Shown here: piece by piece, positions 1 to 11,404 of the stretch
Layout: every line of letters starts with the position of its first letter
Numbering within the stretch: position 1 is the stretch's first letter
Origin: Undaria pinnatifida
Lineage: Eukaryota > Sar > Phaeophyceae > Laminariales > Alariaceae
Direction of reading: 5' to 3'
Assembly: GCA_012845835.1 (NCBI GenBank)
Contig: JABAKD010000028.1
Span: 6,486,796-6,550,795, forward strand
Length of the DNA stretch: 64,000 nucleotides
Made by a program: the position numbers and the translations under genes
Notes under the pieces: model-generated
Databases searched by the model: none
What the model saw: the letters and a program-made list of their open reading frames with translations, nothing else
What the model was told of the DNA's origin: nothing

Positions 1-1190
1 TTTAGAAGCTCCAACCCGTTACCTCCCTACGCATGCATGCCGTTGGCAACGAACAACGGCGTATATGCTTGAGGTGGTCGCCCGCGGGCACCTTCCGATG
101 CCTGGTCGGTCGAAGGATACAACATTCACCGGTCGATCCGTACCCGGGGTGAATAAGTTTTTGCGCCCTACGCAGACTCGTTCTTCACAGCAGGCAGATT
201 CTTACGTCAATGATGGGGCGGAGATTCGCACAAAAGACGGAGCCACGTGACAACGAATCTCCGCGGAAAGGAAGGGGCTGAGCTGTTCCACGTTCCTCTC
301 CTGGGTAGGGAGGGGGGGAATTCCTATTTATTTTCCGATGCGCATTCTATTTCTGGCCGGAACGTGGAAGAAAAAAGCGGTCCCACCCAAAAAAGGACGG
401 GGAGCTTCTACGCGTTCAGTCTCCCTCTTGAGGTGAACGGAATTTTCCTGAGCCCCTAAGAATAGTTACTCCTGTGTTGTGTCGAATTCGACGGGATTTA
501 ACCTTTCCATCACAGCAGACAAAAGTAAAAAAGCGAGAAAGACCACTGGATACAGCCACTCCTAAAGGAATCAGCCCGTCTGGGGCCCGTTGGATGACCA
601 CAACGGCTACTTGCCGTGGGGGGGGGGGGGGAGGGGGGGTTAAGTCTTTTTTCGCCGCCGGGTTTGAGCCACTCGCGCGAGTGAATCTGCACCTCACGGA
701 CAAAAAAAAACACTCTTGGCGGTTGTTGTTGGGCGCAGCAAACGTGACCAACCATTCCGTTGAGGACCCATATCGTAAAAATAAAACAGCACAGACGGGT
801 AATAGATCGCAAAATAAGATAAACCCGGGGGGATCACTCGCGCGACTGACTTCGAGCAACAGCCAAAACTAGATCCCAAGAGGGACCCCCCCGGCAGGGT
901 AGCATAGCATTTGCCTGGTAGAGGCCAAAAAGCGACGACGAGCGCGCGCGATGCGACCAGGCGCCTAGCTAGGAAAAGCTTGAGGCCAATTTGAGTGCAT
1001 TCATGCCTCACGCTCGCCTCACAGCTTCCCGCGCTGCAGTTCGAACACGTCTCCTACACCAGCAGCAGGTCAGATGTACGAAGTATTGCTTCATTAGGCC
1101 GATGAAATATAACCGTCAGTTGTTTTCCGTTGAGTTTTTGCGTCTTAACTCCAAGAAGGGCTAGGCCTGGCTTTCAAACGGAATGATCCT
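1..1190. other. 3' flank of the long gene
   Basis: No gene recognised. It holds a family B element (661-861) with a 20-bp G-run nearby (619-640). Open frames on both strands at 416-872 overlap this repeat and are not credible. Confidence 0.6.
661..861. repeat. Family B element (CACTCGCGCGAGTG ends), copy 1
   Basis: Both ends carry CACTCGCGCGAGTG or a close variant. Between them are TGTACCTCAC-like, GGCGCAGC...AACCATTCCGTTGAGGA and AAAACAGCAC blocks shared with the other copies. Non-coding. Confidence 0.7.
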
Positions 1191-1406
1191 TCAGGTGAGT
1201 TGAGCAGCAACCGTAACTAAAGGCGCGGGGTTTTTGTAGTTTTCGCCTCCATAGCTTAGCGTCGTCATTGAACGCCTTGCAGAGTATTGGGTCTTCTCCG
1301 GGCTCCATCCTCGACCAAAGGAATCTTCGACCGAACGCATGCATTTTCGAAGATAGAAGGCAGATTTTTGTATCAAAGGTATCTTTGATGATGGACCGCG
1401 TCTGAC
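1191..1406 (-). CDS. Terminal exon of the DUF4795-like gene
   Basis: Phase-0 exon opening after an acceptor (CTCCCAG) at 1407-1408 and running 71 codons to a stop at 1191-1193. The peptide is basic at first (VRRGPSSK) and ends with a polar tail (LSYGGENYKNPAPLVTVAAQ). An alternative acceptor lies upstream at 1502-1503, but it gives a phase that does not fit the preceding exon, so 1406 was chosen. It has no transmembrane segment and no motif I recognise. Its place downstream of the CxxC exon agrees with DUF4795 proteins having a short polar tail after the Cys motif. Confidence 0.5.
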   Translation of the reverse strand, partial: VRRGPSSKIPLIQKSAFYLRKCMRSVEDSFGRGWSPEKTQYSARRSMTTLSYGGENYKNPAPLVTVAAQLT

Positions 1407-1409
1407 CTG

Positions 1410-2620
1410 GGAGGCGCGGCGGCTCATGCGGGGCGCCTGTAATTTGTCTGAGCTGTCGCCTGGCTGGACTTCGGCGCAGTTAGAGGAACTAAGCGGGGAT
1501 ACTGAGGAGGCGGGCAAGCACGGGAAGGGGCAATGGCAAGCAAGGAAAAACGTTTGTCGGGGGTTCGATAAATCAGGGAAGGGCCAAGGCTTTCCTGACT
1601 GCCTTTAACGTGTGCAGCGTCTCCACTAGAGTACAAGCCACACGTCCAAAACGATTTTTCGGTAGGGGAATTGGCTTATAGTTGAGCAAAGTGATATCAC
1701 ATTTGGGCCCGAACTGGCTATATGTGCGTTCTGTACGTGCATGCTTCCTCTCTTCGACACTACATTCGAGGCTAAACGTCCGTTGCCTGACTGCTTCCGC
1801 AATCGAACTGCCGGACGAAAAACTAACAGAACGAGATTACGGTCGCAGTATAATATATCAGGAATTGATAGTGACCTCTACGTAAACTGGGGGCGCAAGA
1901 AAACGCGCAGAACAAAATTCTGGAAGCAACGCGCGCAACGAACAATGGGACTGCAATGTACAAACCATGTATACCATCAAACCATGCCAAAGACCGAGCC
2001 AATAAGTATTCTGGCGTACACTATAATTACATTATAATGCCTGTGCCTTTGGTTTTCTTCCTTGTGGGAATGGGTACCCAGAGCGATCGATGATGAAGCT
2101 CATGCTGCACATTGTCGGACACATTCTTCTAGCAGTACTACACAATTTTGTAGAGCCGTGATTCGGCAGGATTTGACGACAAATTACCAATAGGTAGGTA
2201 GGTGCCGTTAGCCAACAAAGTAACTTATAGTCGGCAAGTCGGCTGGCAAAGGCAGTTGATGGCCAGTCGAATTGCCGACTTACGTCAGGCGAGCATAACG
2301 CGCCCAAATTGGCAACTCCCAACCAAGGGGGAGGCGTCCAAAACGGAGGAGACATCCCCCATTACACAATCCTCCCTACAAGTATGTCGACCAAATAAGT
2401 CGGAGAGTCGGCACCTTCGGGAAGCGACTAACTATTAGTCCGACTAATAACTATTCGGTGGCTTAAATCGTGCCGACTCACAGCTCTACAAACTCGAGTA
2501 CGTCAGTTACGTTGTATTTTATCCACTAAACAACTCAGTCACCGCAGGACAGGAGCAGCCGAAAGCAAAGGGGAGCTGGTAGTATCGCGATCAAAGCAGC
2601 AACAGTAACACGAAGGGTAG
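1410..2620. other. Intron-like stretch before the terminal exon
   Basis: No coding block recognised. 2190-2490 is rich in GTCGGCA/TGCCGAC words in both orientations (for example GTCGGCACC at 2407 and GTGCCGACT at 2472), perhaps an old inverted-repeat element. Confidence 0.4.
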
Positions 2621-2639
2621 CATGAACAGCACAACACAC

Positions 2640-3218
2640 CTTAGAAACACTAACGTTCCCCTCGTTCGGTGTCGGCGACACGCCGGGCCTCAGCACCCTC
2701 CCCCTCAGTACGGACGGCGAAGGCTCCCCGTCAGCTTCCCTCGTTCTCTCAAACAAAATCGGTCCGTTGAGAGCCTTCTTCGGGGCCGTTCGGGGCGCCG
2801 TTCCGGGCGCCGTTCCGGAAAAATCGGACACCGGTGAAAACATATTTCCGTCCATCATCGCGAGCTGCGTATGGCTGGAAGATTTTCGCGGCATCCCGAC
2901 GTTTTCCCCCACGCCATTACTGCCCACGTTGCCAATGCTTCCTACGATACTGCTGCCTTCCATGCTGCTTGTCCCCCCCCCTCCTCCTCCTCCGCTGTTT
3001 CCAGTTATGCTACCTGCGCCGACGGTCATTGTTGCCTCAAGGAAGCGATCTCTTTGACCACGCGATCCCCCGGCGCTCGCGGCCCACGCCGTTCGGTCGT
3101 TGTTGGGTAGCTGTGGCGGCATGAACCCCCCCAGAGGGCGATTGCAGGAAAGACACCTTGAGCCAATGAGGACATCGGTGTCGCGCTGCGCGAGGGCTAT
3201 AACGGCTGTGGCACGGGC
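2640..3218 (-). CDS. CxxC exon (CLSCNRPL), DUF4795-like
   Basis: A 193-codon phase-0 exon between acceptor TTGAAACAG (3219-3221) and donor AAG|GTGTGT (2638-2639). The first ~40 residues contain ATAVIALAQRDTDVLIG followed by SRCLSCNRPLGG, a two-cysteine knuckle matching the conserved CxSCxRPL element of DUF4795 proteins. The remainder is Ser/Gly-rich and disordered, with a run of glycines near residue 75 encoded by a C-rich stretch at 2980-2995, then GTAPGTAPRTAPKK, a short amplified GTAP repeat. The CxxC motif is the strongest family clue in the whole minus-strand chain. The fit to DUF4795 is from memory of the family pattern and needs a profile search. Confidence 0.55.
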
Positions 3219-3543
3219 CTGTTTCAAGGATACGGAGCGGAATCAGAGGCGAGAGGCGGGGGGGGGGGAAGAGACAGGGGTTGAAAGAGGGTTCGGGTGC
3301 TACGGTGTCGAGGGCAGCACGTGTTGGCCTGAACGATTGTTTCTTGTTGACAACAGAAGACGCGTGCTACGATGTAAGGCAGCAGCAACGTTTTGTCCGA
3401 AACGGATTTTTCTAAATGGCGGGGGGGCTCCTTAATATTTACCCCCCCCCCCCAAAAAAAAAGCAAAATAAATGTCGCGTATTGTGTCATTCCTATTTTG
3501 CCTTATTTCTTGCTGTATAACTAGGCAATGGACGCATGCTGCG

Positions 3544-3810
3544 GACGCGTGCTACGATAGAGAGAGGTACACCTTTTTTTGGTTACTTTTTTTCTGAATG
3601 ACGGGGTTTCCCTTAACCCCAAATCGTCTGAAACAGGTTGTTGTTTTGCGTGGTTCTCGTTGTATACCTAGGCCATGGGAATTTTTGTTTCCGGCAGCAG
3701 TTTTACTGTTGTCCAAATCGTTTTTTTGGGAGATGTCTTAAGCTCCCAAATCGAGGAGTCGTATTAATGAAAAAAGTGGTGCACCTCTATCGTCTATCGT
3801 AGCACGCGTC
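3544..3810 (+). repeat. Family A inverted-repeat element (MITE-like), copy 1
   Basis: Begins GACGCGTGCTACGATAG and ends CTATCGTAGCACGCGTC. The interior has the family landmarks: TCTGAATGACGGGG near the left end, CCTAGGCCATGGG in the middle, and GGGAGATGTCTTAAGCTCCC near the right end. No open frame. The left end is duplicated (3531-3555). Confidence 0.75.
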
Positions 3811-3858
3811 TACGGTAGGTAGGGGGGATATTATTAGCCCCACTTTCCCTGCCTTGCG

Positions 3859-4108
3859 GACACATGCCACGGTAAAGGTGCACAACCGTTTGTTTTTGTT
3901 CTGATGCTCATAACCTATTGAGGAGCTCTTCGCCTCGCTCTAAGACTGGATTCTCTTTTAGCAATAATACAAAAGTGCAAAAACCGATGAACAACATCGT
4001 AGACTAGACACACACACAAAAGAAAACAAGAATGGGACGTAAATTCCGTCATTCAGAACAAAAAAAGTTTCAGCAAAAAAATGGTATACCTATATCGTAG
4101 CACGCGTC
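3859..4108 (-). repeat. Family A element, copy 2 (reverse orientation)
   Basis: Degenerate ends GACACATGCCACGGTAAAGG and TATCGTAGCACGCGTC. The interior carries the family landmark AATTCCGTCATTCAGA on the reverse strand. Confidence 0.55.
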
Positions 4109-4172
4109 CACGGGCATGCTCATTTGGGTACATAACGCTTTTGTTATTGACCACATACCAGTTTTAGGGTGA

Positions 4173-4466
4173 GACGCATGCTACGGTATCATAGAGGTGG
4201 GCCCATTTTTTTCTGCAGCAAGGCTCATCATAAGCACTTGAGGAATTCTATATACCCAACCCCAAAAAGCTTACTTCGAGAAAAAAAAAGAAAAGCGGAA
4301 CCCTATGAACCATCTCTCGTCTTTAGCTCTAAAACGAAAAAAGAAGCTATAACAAAAAATTCCAAACAAAATCCAGCGATTATCGGGTTAAGGAGTCCAG
4401 AAATCCAGAAAATGTATTTACGCGGAAAGGTGCTACATAGATGGTACCTATATCGTAGCGCGCGTC
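4173..4466 (-). repeat. Family A element, copy 3 (reverse orientation)
   Basis: Left end GACGCATGCTACGGTATCAT, right end TATATCGTAGCGCGCGTC. The interior is diverged, but the reverse-strand landmark GGGTTAAGGAGTCC is present near the right end. Confidence 0.6.
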
Positions 4467-4549
4467 GGGAGAGGTACAATATAACTCCTCAATTTTGAAC
4501 AAGGCCAAGGACAAGGGGGATGCTAATACCCTCGTTTCACAATCGGGTG

Positions 4550-4719
4550 TTCACCAGTCGCACGAGTGACTCTGTATCCCGCTGACGATTGGTTTGGCGT
4601 AGCGTAGCTAACCATTCCTTTGAGGATTTACGTCGCGAAAAAAAAGCAAACCGCACGAAATCCTATGACAGCAAGGGACAGGGGGGCCACTCGCGCAAGC
4701 GACCCCCGAGCCGCAGCAA
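4550..4719. repeat. Family B element, copy 2
   Basis: Ends CGCACGAGTGACTCTG and CCACTCGCGCAAGCGACC. The interior has GGCGTAGCGTAGCTAACCAT and a TTGAGGATTTACG block. Confidence 0.65.
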
Positions 4720-5341
4720 TAAAGGGCCCGTAAAGGGATCTCCCCAGCGTAGCATTGGTCTTGAGGAGCGCTAGCAGGAAAATGGTGCACCTCTACCACC
4801 GTGGCAGGCGTTAGAGCGTTGGGGCAACAGCTGAGCACCTCAAGTGGCTAGGAGCCTCGGGGGAAAATAAAGGTGTAGCCGTATCGTACGTAGCATACGT
4901 CTGAAGAGGGTGCTGGTTCCGGCGTGGACCAGCCCGACCGTTGTTTGTTGTGGCTCACACATCCGCCCTCGTGTTGGTGGTTTGGGACTGAGTGCTAATC
5001 GTACGTCGGAGTGTCGTTGGTGGCGCTCGCTGCCTGTTTGTGCTTGTCTCTCGCGATCGAGGAGTCTCTGCACGCAAGGTTGCACGGTCTTTGCGGTGCT
5101 TGCAAATATATGCGCATTACAGAATCACACCAACCAGCGCTCAAGATTAAGTTACCGGTTACATGTCTCCTTAGGACTATTGACTGCTCCGTCGGAAAAC
5201 TGTCGGCAGCAGCCATCTTCTCAGCGCGGTCACCACTTGCACCCCCGACCCCGCCCACCCGCCCATTTTCTTGTATCCCGATCCCTGATCAACACAAACC
5301 CTAAATCTTTCTCCTACATCCACATCATCTACCCTATTGAA

Positions 5342-5718
5342 GACGCGTGCTACGATGGAGGTAGCAGATTTCGCCTGAAACGTTTCCTGAATGACGGGGG
5401 CTCCCTGACCCAAAATCGTCGGACAATATATAAATAATAGGTTATTTTTCGTTTGCATGATTATCGTCGTGTACCTAGGCCATTGGGGTCTTTCATCTAC
5501 AGTAGCAGCACGGTAGCAGCCCTATTTCTCTCTAAAAATCAGTTTGTGGGAGAGGTCTCAACACCCTTTTTAAGAGCCCCCCGAACCCCTCCCTGTACTA
5601 GCTTCAAGTAATTTTTGTCCAAAAAGGGTTTCCAGCTGTAAAGACGGTTAGGTCCTACAGCGAAAAACCTCAGAAAAAAAGTGCTGTCAATAGCAGCACC
5701 TCTATCGCAGCACGCGTC
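5342..5718 (+). repeat. Family A element, copy 4, with 4-bp target duplication
   Basis: Ends GACGCGTGCTACGATGGAGG and CCTCTATCGCAGCACGCGTC. Flanked by TGAA at 5338-5341 and again at 5719-5722, a 4-bp target-site duplication. About 100 bp longer than other copies because of extra sequence at 5545-5640. Confidence 0.8.
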
Positions 5719-6013
5719 TGAACCTGAGTAATCTGAAAAACAAACACAGTATATTCGTAACCAGGTACAGGCGTTTTCAAGGCCTCTCGGACTTTCGCTT
5801 CGAGGGCGCTTCACATCAAGAACCCGAGCCGGAGAGAAGGGCAATCACGTGGCGCGACCACACCTCGGTTTGGGCCTCCCTTCGTGACTTCCGCTCATCA
5901 TGACGGGCCTCACGTTCCAGCAAACGTGGACCCGGTGGTTTCTAGCCTTAACGGTGTTTGCTGTAGTCCATGTGACTTACGTTCGATTTAGGAATGCCCG
6001 GGGTCCCACGCAC

Positions 6014-6241
6014 CTGTTCCAACTCAACCTGTAGCCTCTTCATGGCGGTCGTGCTGTTGTGGTCCCTCCCGAGGGTCCTCGCCAGCCTCTGCAGACGGCT
6101 TTGCTCGTCGACCGACCCCTGGATCTTAGCCGTCATCTCCTGCAGCGCTTCCTCGATCTCCAACGCCCCCGCCTTCGTCTTTAGTTCGTCGCTCACGCGC
6201 GAAAATAGGCCCTGCATGTTTTGCACTGTGTATCCCAGCGC
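6014..6241 (-). CDS. Coiled-coil exon (76 aa)
   Basis: Phase-0 exon between acceptor TATGTCAG and donor CAG|GTGCGT. The peptide starts ALGYTVQNMQGLFSRVSDEL and ends KRLQVELEQ. It is charged and leucine/alanine-spaced throughout with no proline, as expected for a parallel coiled coil. It lies between two other phase-0 coiled-coil exons and fits the rod part of a DUF4795-type protein. The acceptor and first exon bases have a second, partial copy about 200 bp upstream in the intron (see findings). Confidence 0.6.
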
Positions 6242-8461
6242 CTGACATACGTTGTGCGGTTTGGTGTGGTGTTAGGAGGGAGTATGTAGTGTGTTCGGGT
6301 GATAATTTGTCTGAACATAGGGAGCGAGGGGCGGGGCGGGGGGTAGATGGGAACCTCATAAGAGTCGGATCAAAGTTTACGTCCAAGTGCATGGTTCATG
6401 CATTGGAGAAGGGGGGGGGCGCGTTCGTTGCCTATCCCAGCGCCTGCTGCATTGTGACTCACGTTTTTGGTGTGGTGTTGGGCTGAACTTTCTGTAGTCT
6501 TTCGGAGGGTAGGTGGGGAGAAGGAGAGAAGCGCGTGTGGTGGACGGATACAAGCTTTCGTCAAAGCATACGGTCTATATGCTTTGGACGGAGGCCACGC
6601 ATGTTGCGTGTCTCGGCTTTGAATTGCCAGCCAGCTTTCCCCCGCCCCCGATACCATTTCTGTATTAGGAGCTGCGGGAAAATCAGCCGCTGCGCCATCT
6701 ATCCGTTGGCCACGGTCGTGATGGAAAAGTGAGGACGATGCGCGTGCGCGAGACCGCAAATCACATTGCGAAGCGTTCGTGCCTCATGTATCAAGCATCA
6801 GGTGCTGCTGAGAGGGTAGAAAGAGAAGAGACTATGTAGAACGTTGTATATTCATATCAAACAGACAAGCACCAGCTGGGCTACGCGGTGGAACTTGCAG
6901 GAAGCGTGTAACACTACAACCCCGCCCACCCCCTTGTGGTGCAATGGACCGGACGTGAGTGACGGAAGAGGACAGGCGCTTATTCCGAAGATAGTTATCC
7001 AGACGTTGAAACAAGCAAGACACGAAAAAAAAGGAGTACCTTATGTCCATAATTTCACGCGAAGGAATACGTAACCAGGTTAATGTATAGGTGCCGGGCG
7101 TTTCACAGGAATCCGTCTTTTTTTCAATACGTTCGTTAAATTAAAATGTCCACATCCGAAAGAGACGATATCATCTGGCAAACTAGCGATTCGGTTTTGG
7201 TGGCCGAATATTCTCGAAAAGAGAAGAAAACACCGCTCATACTCCCGCCCACGCCCACACCGTGACGTGGTGGTGGGAGGATAGGGCATTGCTCTCACGC
7301 TCACACCCCGACGCACGGTATGACATAGAGTACTGCTCTACGAACATGTAGACGTCCACTCCACAGCGCAGGAGCACGGTTTTTGTTTTTGAGGTTCCTT
7401 TCTCGCTTGAGGAGGTCTGTACCTTAACCCGAAACCGTGTTTTTTTCGCAGAATTGAAAATGAAAACTGATGACCAAAAAAACCCACATGCATGCTCAGC
7501 CTAGGAATAACGAACCCTTCGTATCTGGCAAAGCAAGAATAATAATGAGGCATCCCTACGAGTTTGGCTCGAGGAGCCCCACCGCCGCTCAAACGCTCAG
7601 AAGGCTCTTTAGCCTAAAAGCGGTATACCTTCATCGTAGCACGAGCGGGTAGCATGATTTGGCCAAAAACAACGCCGTTGGGGATACCGTTACATTTTAG
7701 AAAGTTATTCCAAGCACGTCAGATGTGAGCTGGCTTGGTCAAGTCAATTGGTCGACTGGTGTGCAAGCTGCACTCGGCCGCGTGTTTTTTTCATTCCAGG
7801 TTTATATTGCCCCTCTTTGAAGACATATTACTGAATATAACATGTTGTTCGAAGCACATCAGTTGTAAGGTCGATAAGTTTTATTGGTCGATGCTCATCT
7901 TTGTAAGCCATATGATACTCCGGCTGCACGTGTTTGACGGAGATGTGTCGTTACTATCCCCCTTTGAGGGTACAGGTCAACGACTCCCCTGGCTGCTGCC
8001 AGGGACGAAAGGACAATATTACCCCATTGGCGATTTCGGTCTACACAAGCATTCTGCGCCCCTTTTACTGCATAAAGTGTTTAGCGTTTCGCGGCAAAAC
8101 TTGTTTCATGTAGGCCGTGCCATCGTTCATGGAGTTAGTTGCGCCTTAGAGTCATCCCACAGTCGAGGCAGCTTGATTAGAGGAAGTTGCGCTCCAGAGT
8201 CATCCCACAGTCGAGGCTGCTTCATTAGGGGAAAACGTTTCTCCTCAAGTGGAAACATCGGAAGAGCACGATAGCTTTACGAGTACAATTGTTGTCTCTA
8301 GGACTCTTGCGCGTAGACATGTCGGTCGGGTCTTGCGCGAATACATGTGTTCGAATTCATGCTTTCGGGGGAGGTATCGAGCTCCCGACGTGTTAGGAGC
8401 CCAGAAGCTTCCACTTCACCCCTACCTAGAGTCTTCCATTGATTGGCCCACAACACGGCAA

Positions 8462-8757
8462 AGGTTCCGAGCCATCCCACGGTATGAATAGGGTGCAGTA
8501 GAAAGAAAACCTGAGCTCCTCACATGAGGAGCTCAGCATCTCATCACCATCACCCGAAAATGACTTCGAAGGAATTCGTTCGCACAACCCGACCTAGCGT
8601 TTGTGCCTTCGTAGTAGTCCTGAAAACAATATGTACGCGTGAAATTACTTGACCATTGACTAGCCGCTAGTTCTTCACTTGAGGAGCCCAATCGGTCAAA
8701 GGGTATACCTTCTTTTGGTGAAAAACGTGCAATCCCCTACCGTGACATGACTCTTTC
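8462..8757. repeat. Family C element, copy 1
   Basis: Starts GAGCCATCCCACGGTATG and ends near CTACCGTGACATGACTC, giving inverted ends. Inside is a perfect hairpin (GAGCTCCTCACATGAGGAGC) and GACTTCGAAGGAATTCGTTC. Confidence 0.6.
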
Positions 8758-9159
8758 TCGCTTTGTTTTCCGAGGCTCATAACCACTCCGAGGAGCTCTA
8801 CAGCACGACTAGCCCCAAAACGGGCTTTAAGCATAATACAAAAACACAAACCGAGATGAACAACGTGTCATGGTTCAAGACACACAAAAAAATAGCGTTT
8901 CGCAAAAACAAGAATGGCGTTATTCCGGCGATTGGTTCAGGTTAAGAAGCCCCGTCTTTCAGAGAGCTATTTATTTTTGATAAAAAAAAAACGATCTACC
9001 TCTCTATCGTGCCACGCGCCGCTTCTCAAAGTCAGTGCTAGGTTAAGGTACAGGGCTTTCAAAGCGAGGAACCTAAAACAAAAAAGGGGTATACAATAAA
9101 GTGCCGCTGATGTGACGTAGGTCTCCCCTGCCCCGCCGAACTCGTATTCGCCAACTGAC

Positions 9160-9375
9160 CTCGATGGCCGCCGCGCGCTCTCTGTCCGCATCCACTTCGC
9201 CGAGCACCAAGTGCATCGTGCGTTGGAAACCAGCCAGAGTGCTTTCCATCCCCCCAAGCTTTGCCCTCACGCCGTCTATAGGTGCGCTCAGCTGTCGCAG
9301 CACGGATTCCTTTTCCGTATCCGTCCTTTGCGCGACGTACAGGGTCAGGTCTTCCAGGGTGACGGACAGCCTTAT
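9160..9375 (-). CDS. Coiled-coil exon (72 aa)
   Basis: Phase-0 exon between acceptor CTCCCTCAG (9376-9378) and donor GAG|GTCAGT (9158-9159). The peptide (IRLSVTLEDLTLYVAQRTDT at the start, ADRERAAAIE at the end) contains SVLRQLSAPIDGVRAKLGGM and a following amphipathic helix, so it is predicted coiled coil. The pattern of alternating short helices resembles DUF4795 and related axonemal coiled-coil proteins. Both splice sites are close to consensus. Overlapping longer open frames in this interval are shadows. Confidence 0.6.
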
Positions 9376-9506
9376 CTGAGGGAGGAGCGTTTCGCGACAT
9401 TGTCAGTGTTGGCAACGAATTCTTGTTGAGCCATTTTCGAACTGCACTCGCGACCGTGACTGCTGCAAGGGGGACACCCCCTTTTTTACCGCTTGCTGCG
9501 TTCGGG

Positions 9507-9712
9507 CCACTCACTCCCCCGCGAGTGGCTCTGTGCCTCAACGAATGAAAGGTTTCTTGAGGGCGATTTTGTTTTTGTCGCGGCGTAGCTATATCCATTC
9601 CATGGCGTTTTCACGTCGCAAACAAACTAAACACAGCACCATGAAAGAAAAGCTAAAGGCCGCAAACAAGGAAAAAGGCGGCCACCTCGAGCGAGTGGCC
9701 CCGACCCGCTGG
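9507..9712. repeat. Family B element, copy 3
   Basis: Ends GCGAGTGGCTCTGTGCCTC and CCTCGAGCGAGTGGCCCCG. The interior has GCGGCGTAGCTATATCCATT. It lies just upstream (gene sense) of the coiled-coil exon at 9.3 kb. Confidence 0.6.
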
Positions 9713-9765
9713 AAAACGAGCCCCCAAAAAATGACCCCTCTACCGTATCCACGGGTCATCAGTCA

Positions 9766-10115
9766 AAAGCCTAAGGCAAGCAACAAATGAATACGCCCCC
9801 CCCCCCCCGCCCCCCCCCTCCCCTCCCTCCTCCCCGTCCTCTCTATATGGAAGAAGCGTAATGAGCGCCCAAATGTTGGAGTTGTCTCTATTAGGAGTAG
9901 GAACGGTGCTCCGTCTCGAAATGGATGCGTGGTCCAATGGTTAAATGGCTAAGGCAAGCAACAAATGAGTACGCCCCCCCCCCCCCCCCCCCCCCGCCCT
10001 TAACATGCCCCCCCCCCCTCCCGACACACACAGTAGCCACGTATGCTCCGTCTCGAAAGGGATGCGAGGTCCAATGACCAAATGACTAAGGCAAGCAACA
10101 AATGAGTACGCCCCC
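9766..10115 (+). repeat. Three copies of a LINE 3' tail
   Basis: AAGGCAAGCAACAAATGA(A/G)TACGCCC occurs at 9771, 9950 and 10091. The middle copy extends upstream with GAGCGCCCAAATGTTGGAG and GTAGGAACGGTGCTCCGTCT, the same sequence that follows the LINE remnant at 57.6 kb. Each copy ends in a C-run, so the tail apparently ends in poly-C. Confidence 0.7.
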
Positions 10116-10517
10116 TCCCCCCCCCCCCCTACCGCTACCGTATCCACGGTCCCTCGTGTTTGAGGACACAGCGCTTGGAAACATTGAATCAAGACACTAT
10201 TTATTAGTTCACAGGCATGATAACAAAGGTTCAATATGTTGCTCTAAGTGGCAGCGTATCCATCAACGTGTACGCATTTATTATGTGTACCTCTGGTGCA
10301 GTACCCCAACAAACACGAAACACCCAACCTAGGGGCTCTGTGCACAGGCAACCATTCCGAACATTCAGACCGTGCTCTATTTTGATTTCCCCCCCAATCT
10401 TCCGTGTGCACGTATATGATGAATGAACAGCCCTAAATAACGGTTCGACGAGACAACGATAGCGCCTGTCAGGACCAATGCTAGGATAGCGGGGTTACGT
10501 TGTTTTTTGGGAGTGGC

Positions 10518-10668
10518 CCGCAAGTCACTCGCGCGAGTGACCCCCTGTTCCTTTGCGGTCTTGAGTTTTTTTTTTTCAATTTCGCCGCCTAAATCCGCAA
10601 CACAATAGTTAGCCACGCTGCGCCAATCACATGGTGTGAAGCCGTTTCGTCAGTGGAAACCCGGTAGT
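10518..10668. repeat. Family B element, copy 4
   Basis: Left end CACTCGCGCGAGTGACCC; interior AGCCACGCTGCGCCAATCAC. The right end is eroded, leaving GAAACCCGGTAGTAA. Placed at the donor side of the exon at 10.75-11.36 kb. Confidence 0.55.
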
Positions 10669-10749
10669 AAAAGTTGGGGGTATGTTACTACAATACCGTG
10701 GCCTTGGTCTGAGACGTCCTAAGTCAATGCCATCGCCAACGCGCCTCAC

Positions 10750-11364
10750 GACAAAACCCTCCCTGCGCAACCCTGGCAACTGCCAGTCGTCCTCCCCCCC
10801 CCCCCGGTTTTCCGTCACGCGCGTGCCGTGCCTTACCGCAAGGTCTCCCGTCCCAACGCAGTGGTTCAAAACGTACGAAATGGCCTTCAAAAGTACCACC
10901 ATCCCCGCCGGGAATGGCAGCACTTCCCCGGTCAAGTCTCTTGTGTAAGTCAGGTAGCCCAGCTTCGCCCATGCTTGCGGCGAAGCACTCGTTCCCGCCC
11001 GTCCCCCATCGCTCTCCCTGTCAGCAGCAGCAGCAGCAGCAGTGTCAGAAGCGGTAGCGGTTGTACCCCCGTCTCCTCCTCCTCCTCCTCCTCCCCCTCC
11101 TCCTGCGCTATTACTGCCCGTGAGGTTAGCAGTGATGACCGCTGTTGCATCGTCGGGGTTGGAGCAGCGGCGGTGGGGGGTGATGTCGGAGAACCTCCCG
11201 TCTCTCGCGCGGCGCGTCTGCAGAACCTGGGCTTTGATGAAAGCGAAGAGGGTCGTCCCTAGGTCCGTCGCCATGTCAGCGAAGCGCTGCCGGAGGGGGG
11301 GGGGGGCAAGGGAGCGATAAAGAGGAGGGAAGCGCCCGAAAGGATTTTCCAACCAAGGTCCAGG
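10750..11364 (-). CDS. Large exon with poly-Gly and poly-Ala linkers (about 205 aa)
   Basis: Opens in phase 0 after acceptor GTACCGCAG. The best phase-0 donor is GTC|GTGAGG at 10748-10749; a weaker GTATTG donor at 10695-10696 would extend it out of phase. The N-terminal part (RQRFADMATDLGTTLFAFIK) is helical. The middle holds a GGGGGGGGGG run and TATASDTAAAAAADR, both from trinucleotide expansions. After these comes WAKLGYLTYTRDLTGEVLPF with a moderately hydrophobic stretch (AGMVVLLKAISYVLNHCVG). I do not recognise a domain. The glycine and alanine runs are probably a flexible linker. The opposite strand is also open, but has no fitting splice sites. Confidence 0.5.
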
Positions 11365-11404
11365 CTGCGGTACGGGGGTTTACGTTTGAGGCCCCCACAT
11401 TTGC

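Noticed and set aside
474-872. 132-aa plus-strand ORF and overlapping minus ORFs
   Set aside because: They overlap a family B element and a G-run; peptides are incoherent.
10828-11262. 144-aa Ser-rich plus-strand ORF
   Set aside because: Shadow of the minus-strand exon with Gly/Ala runs.
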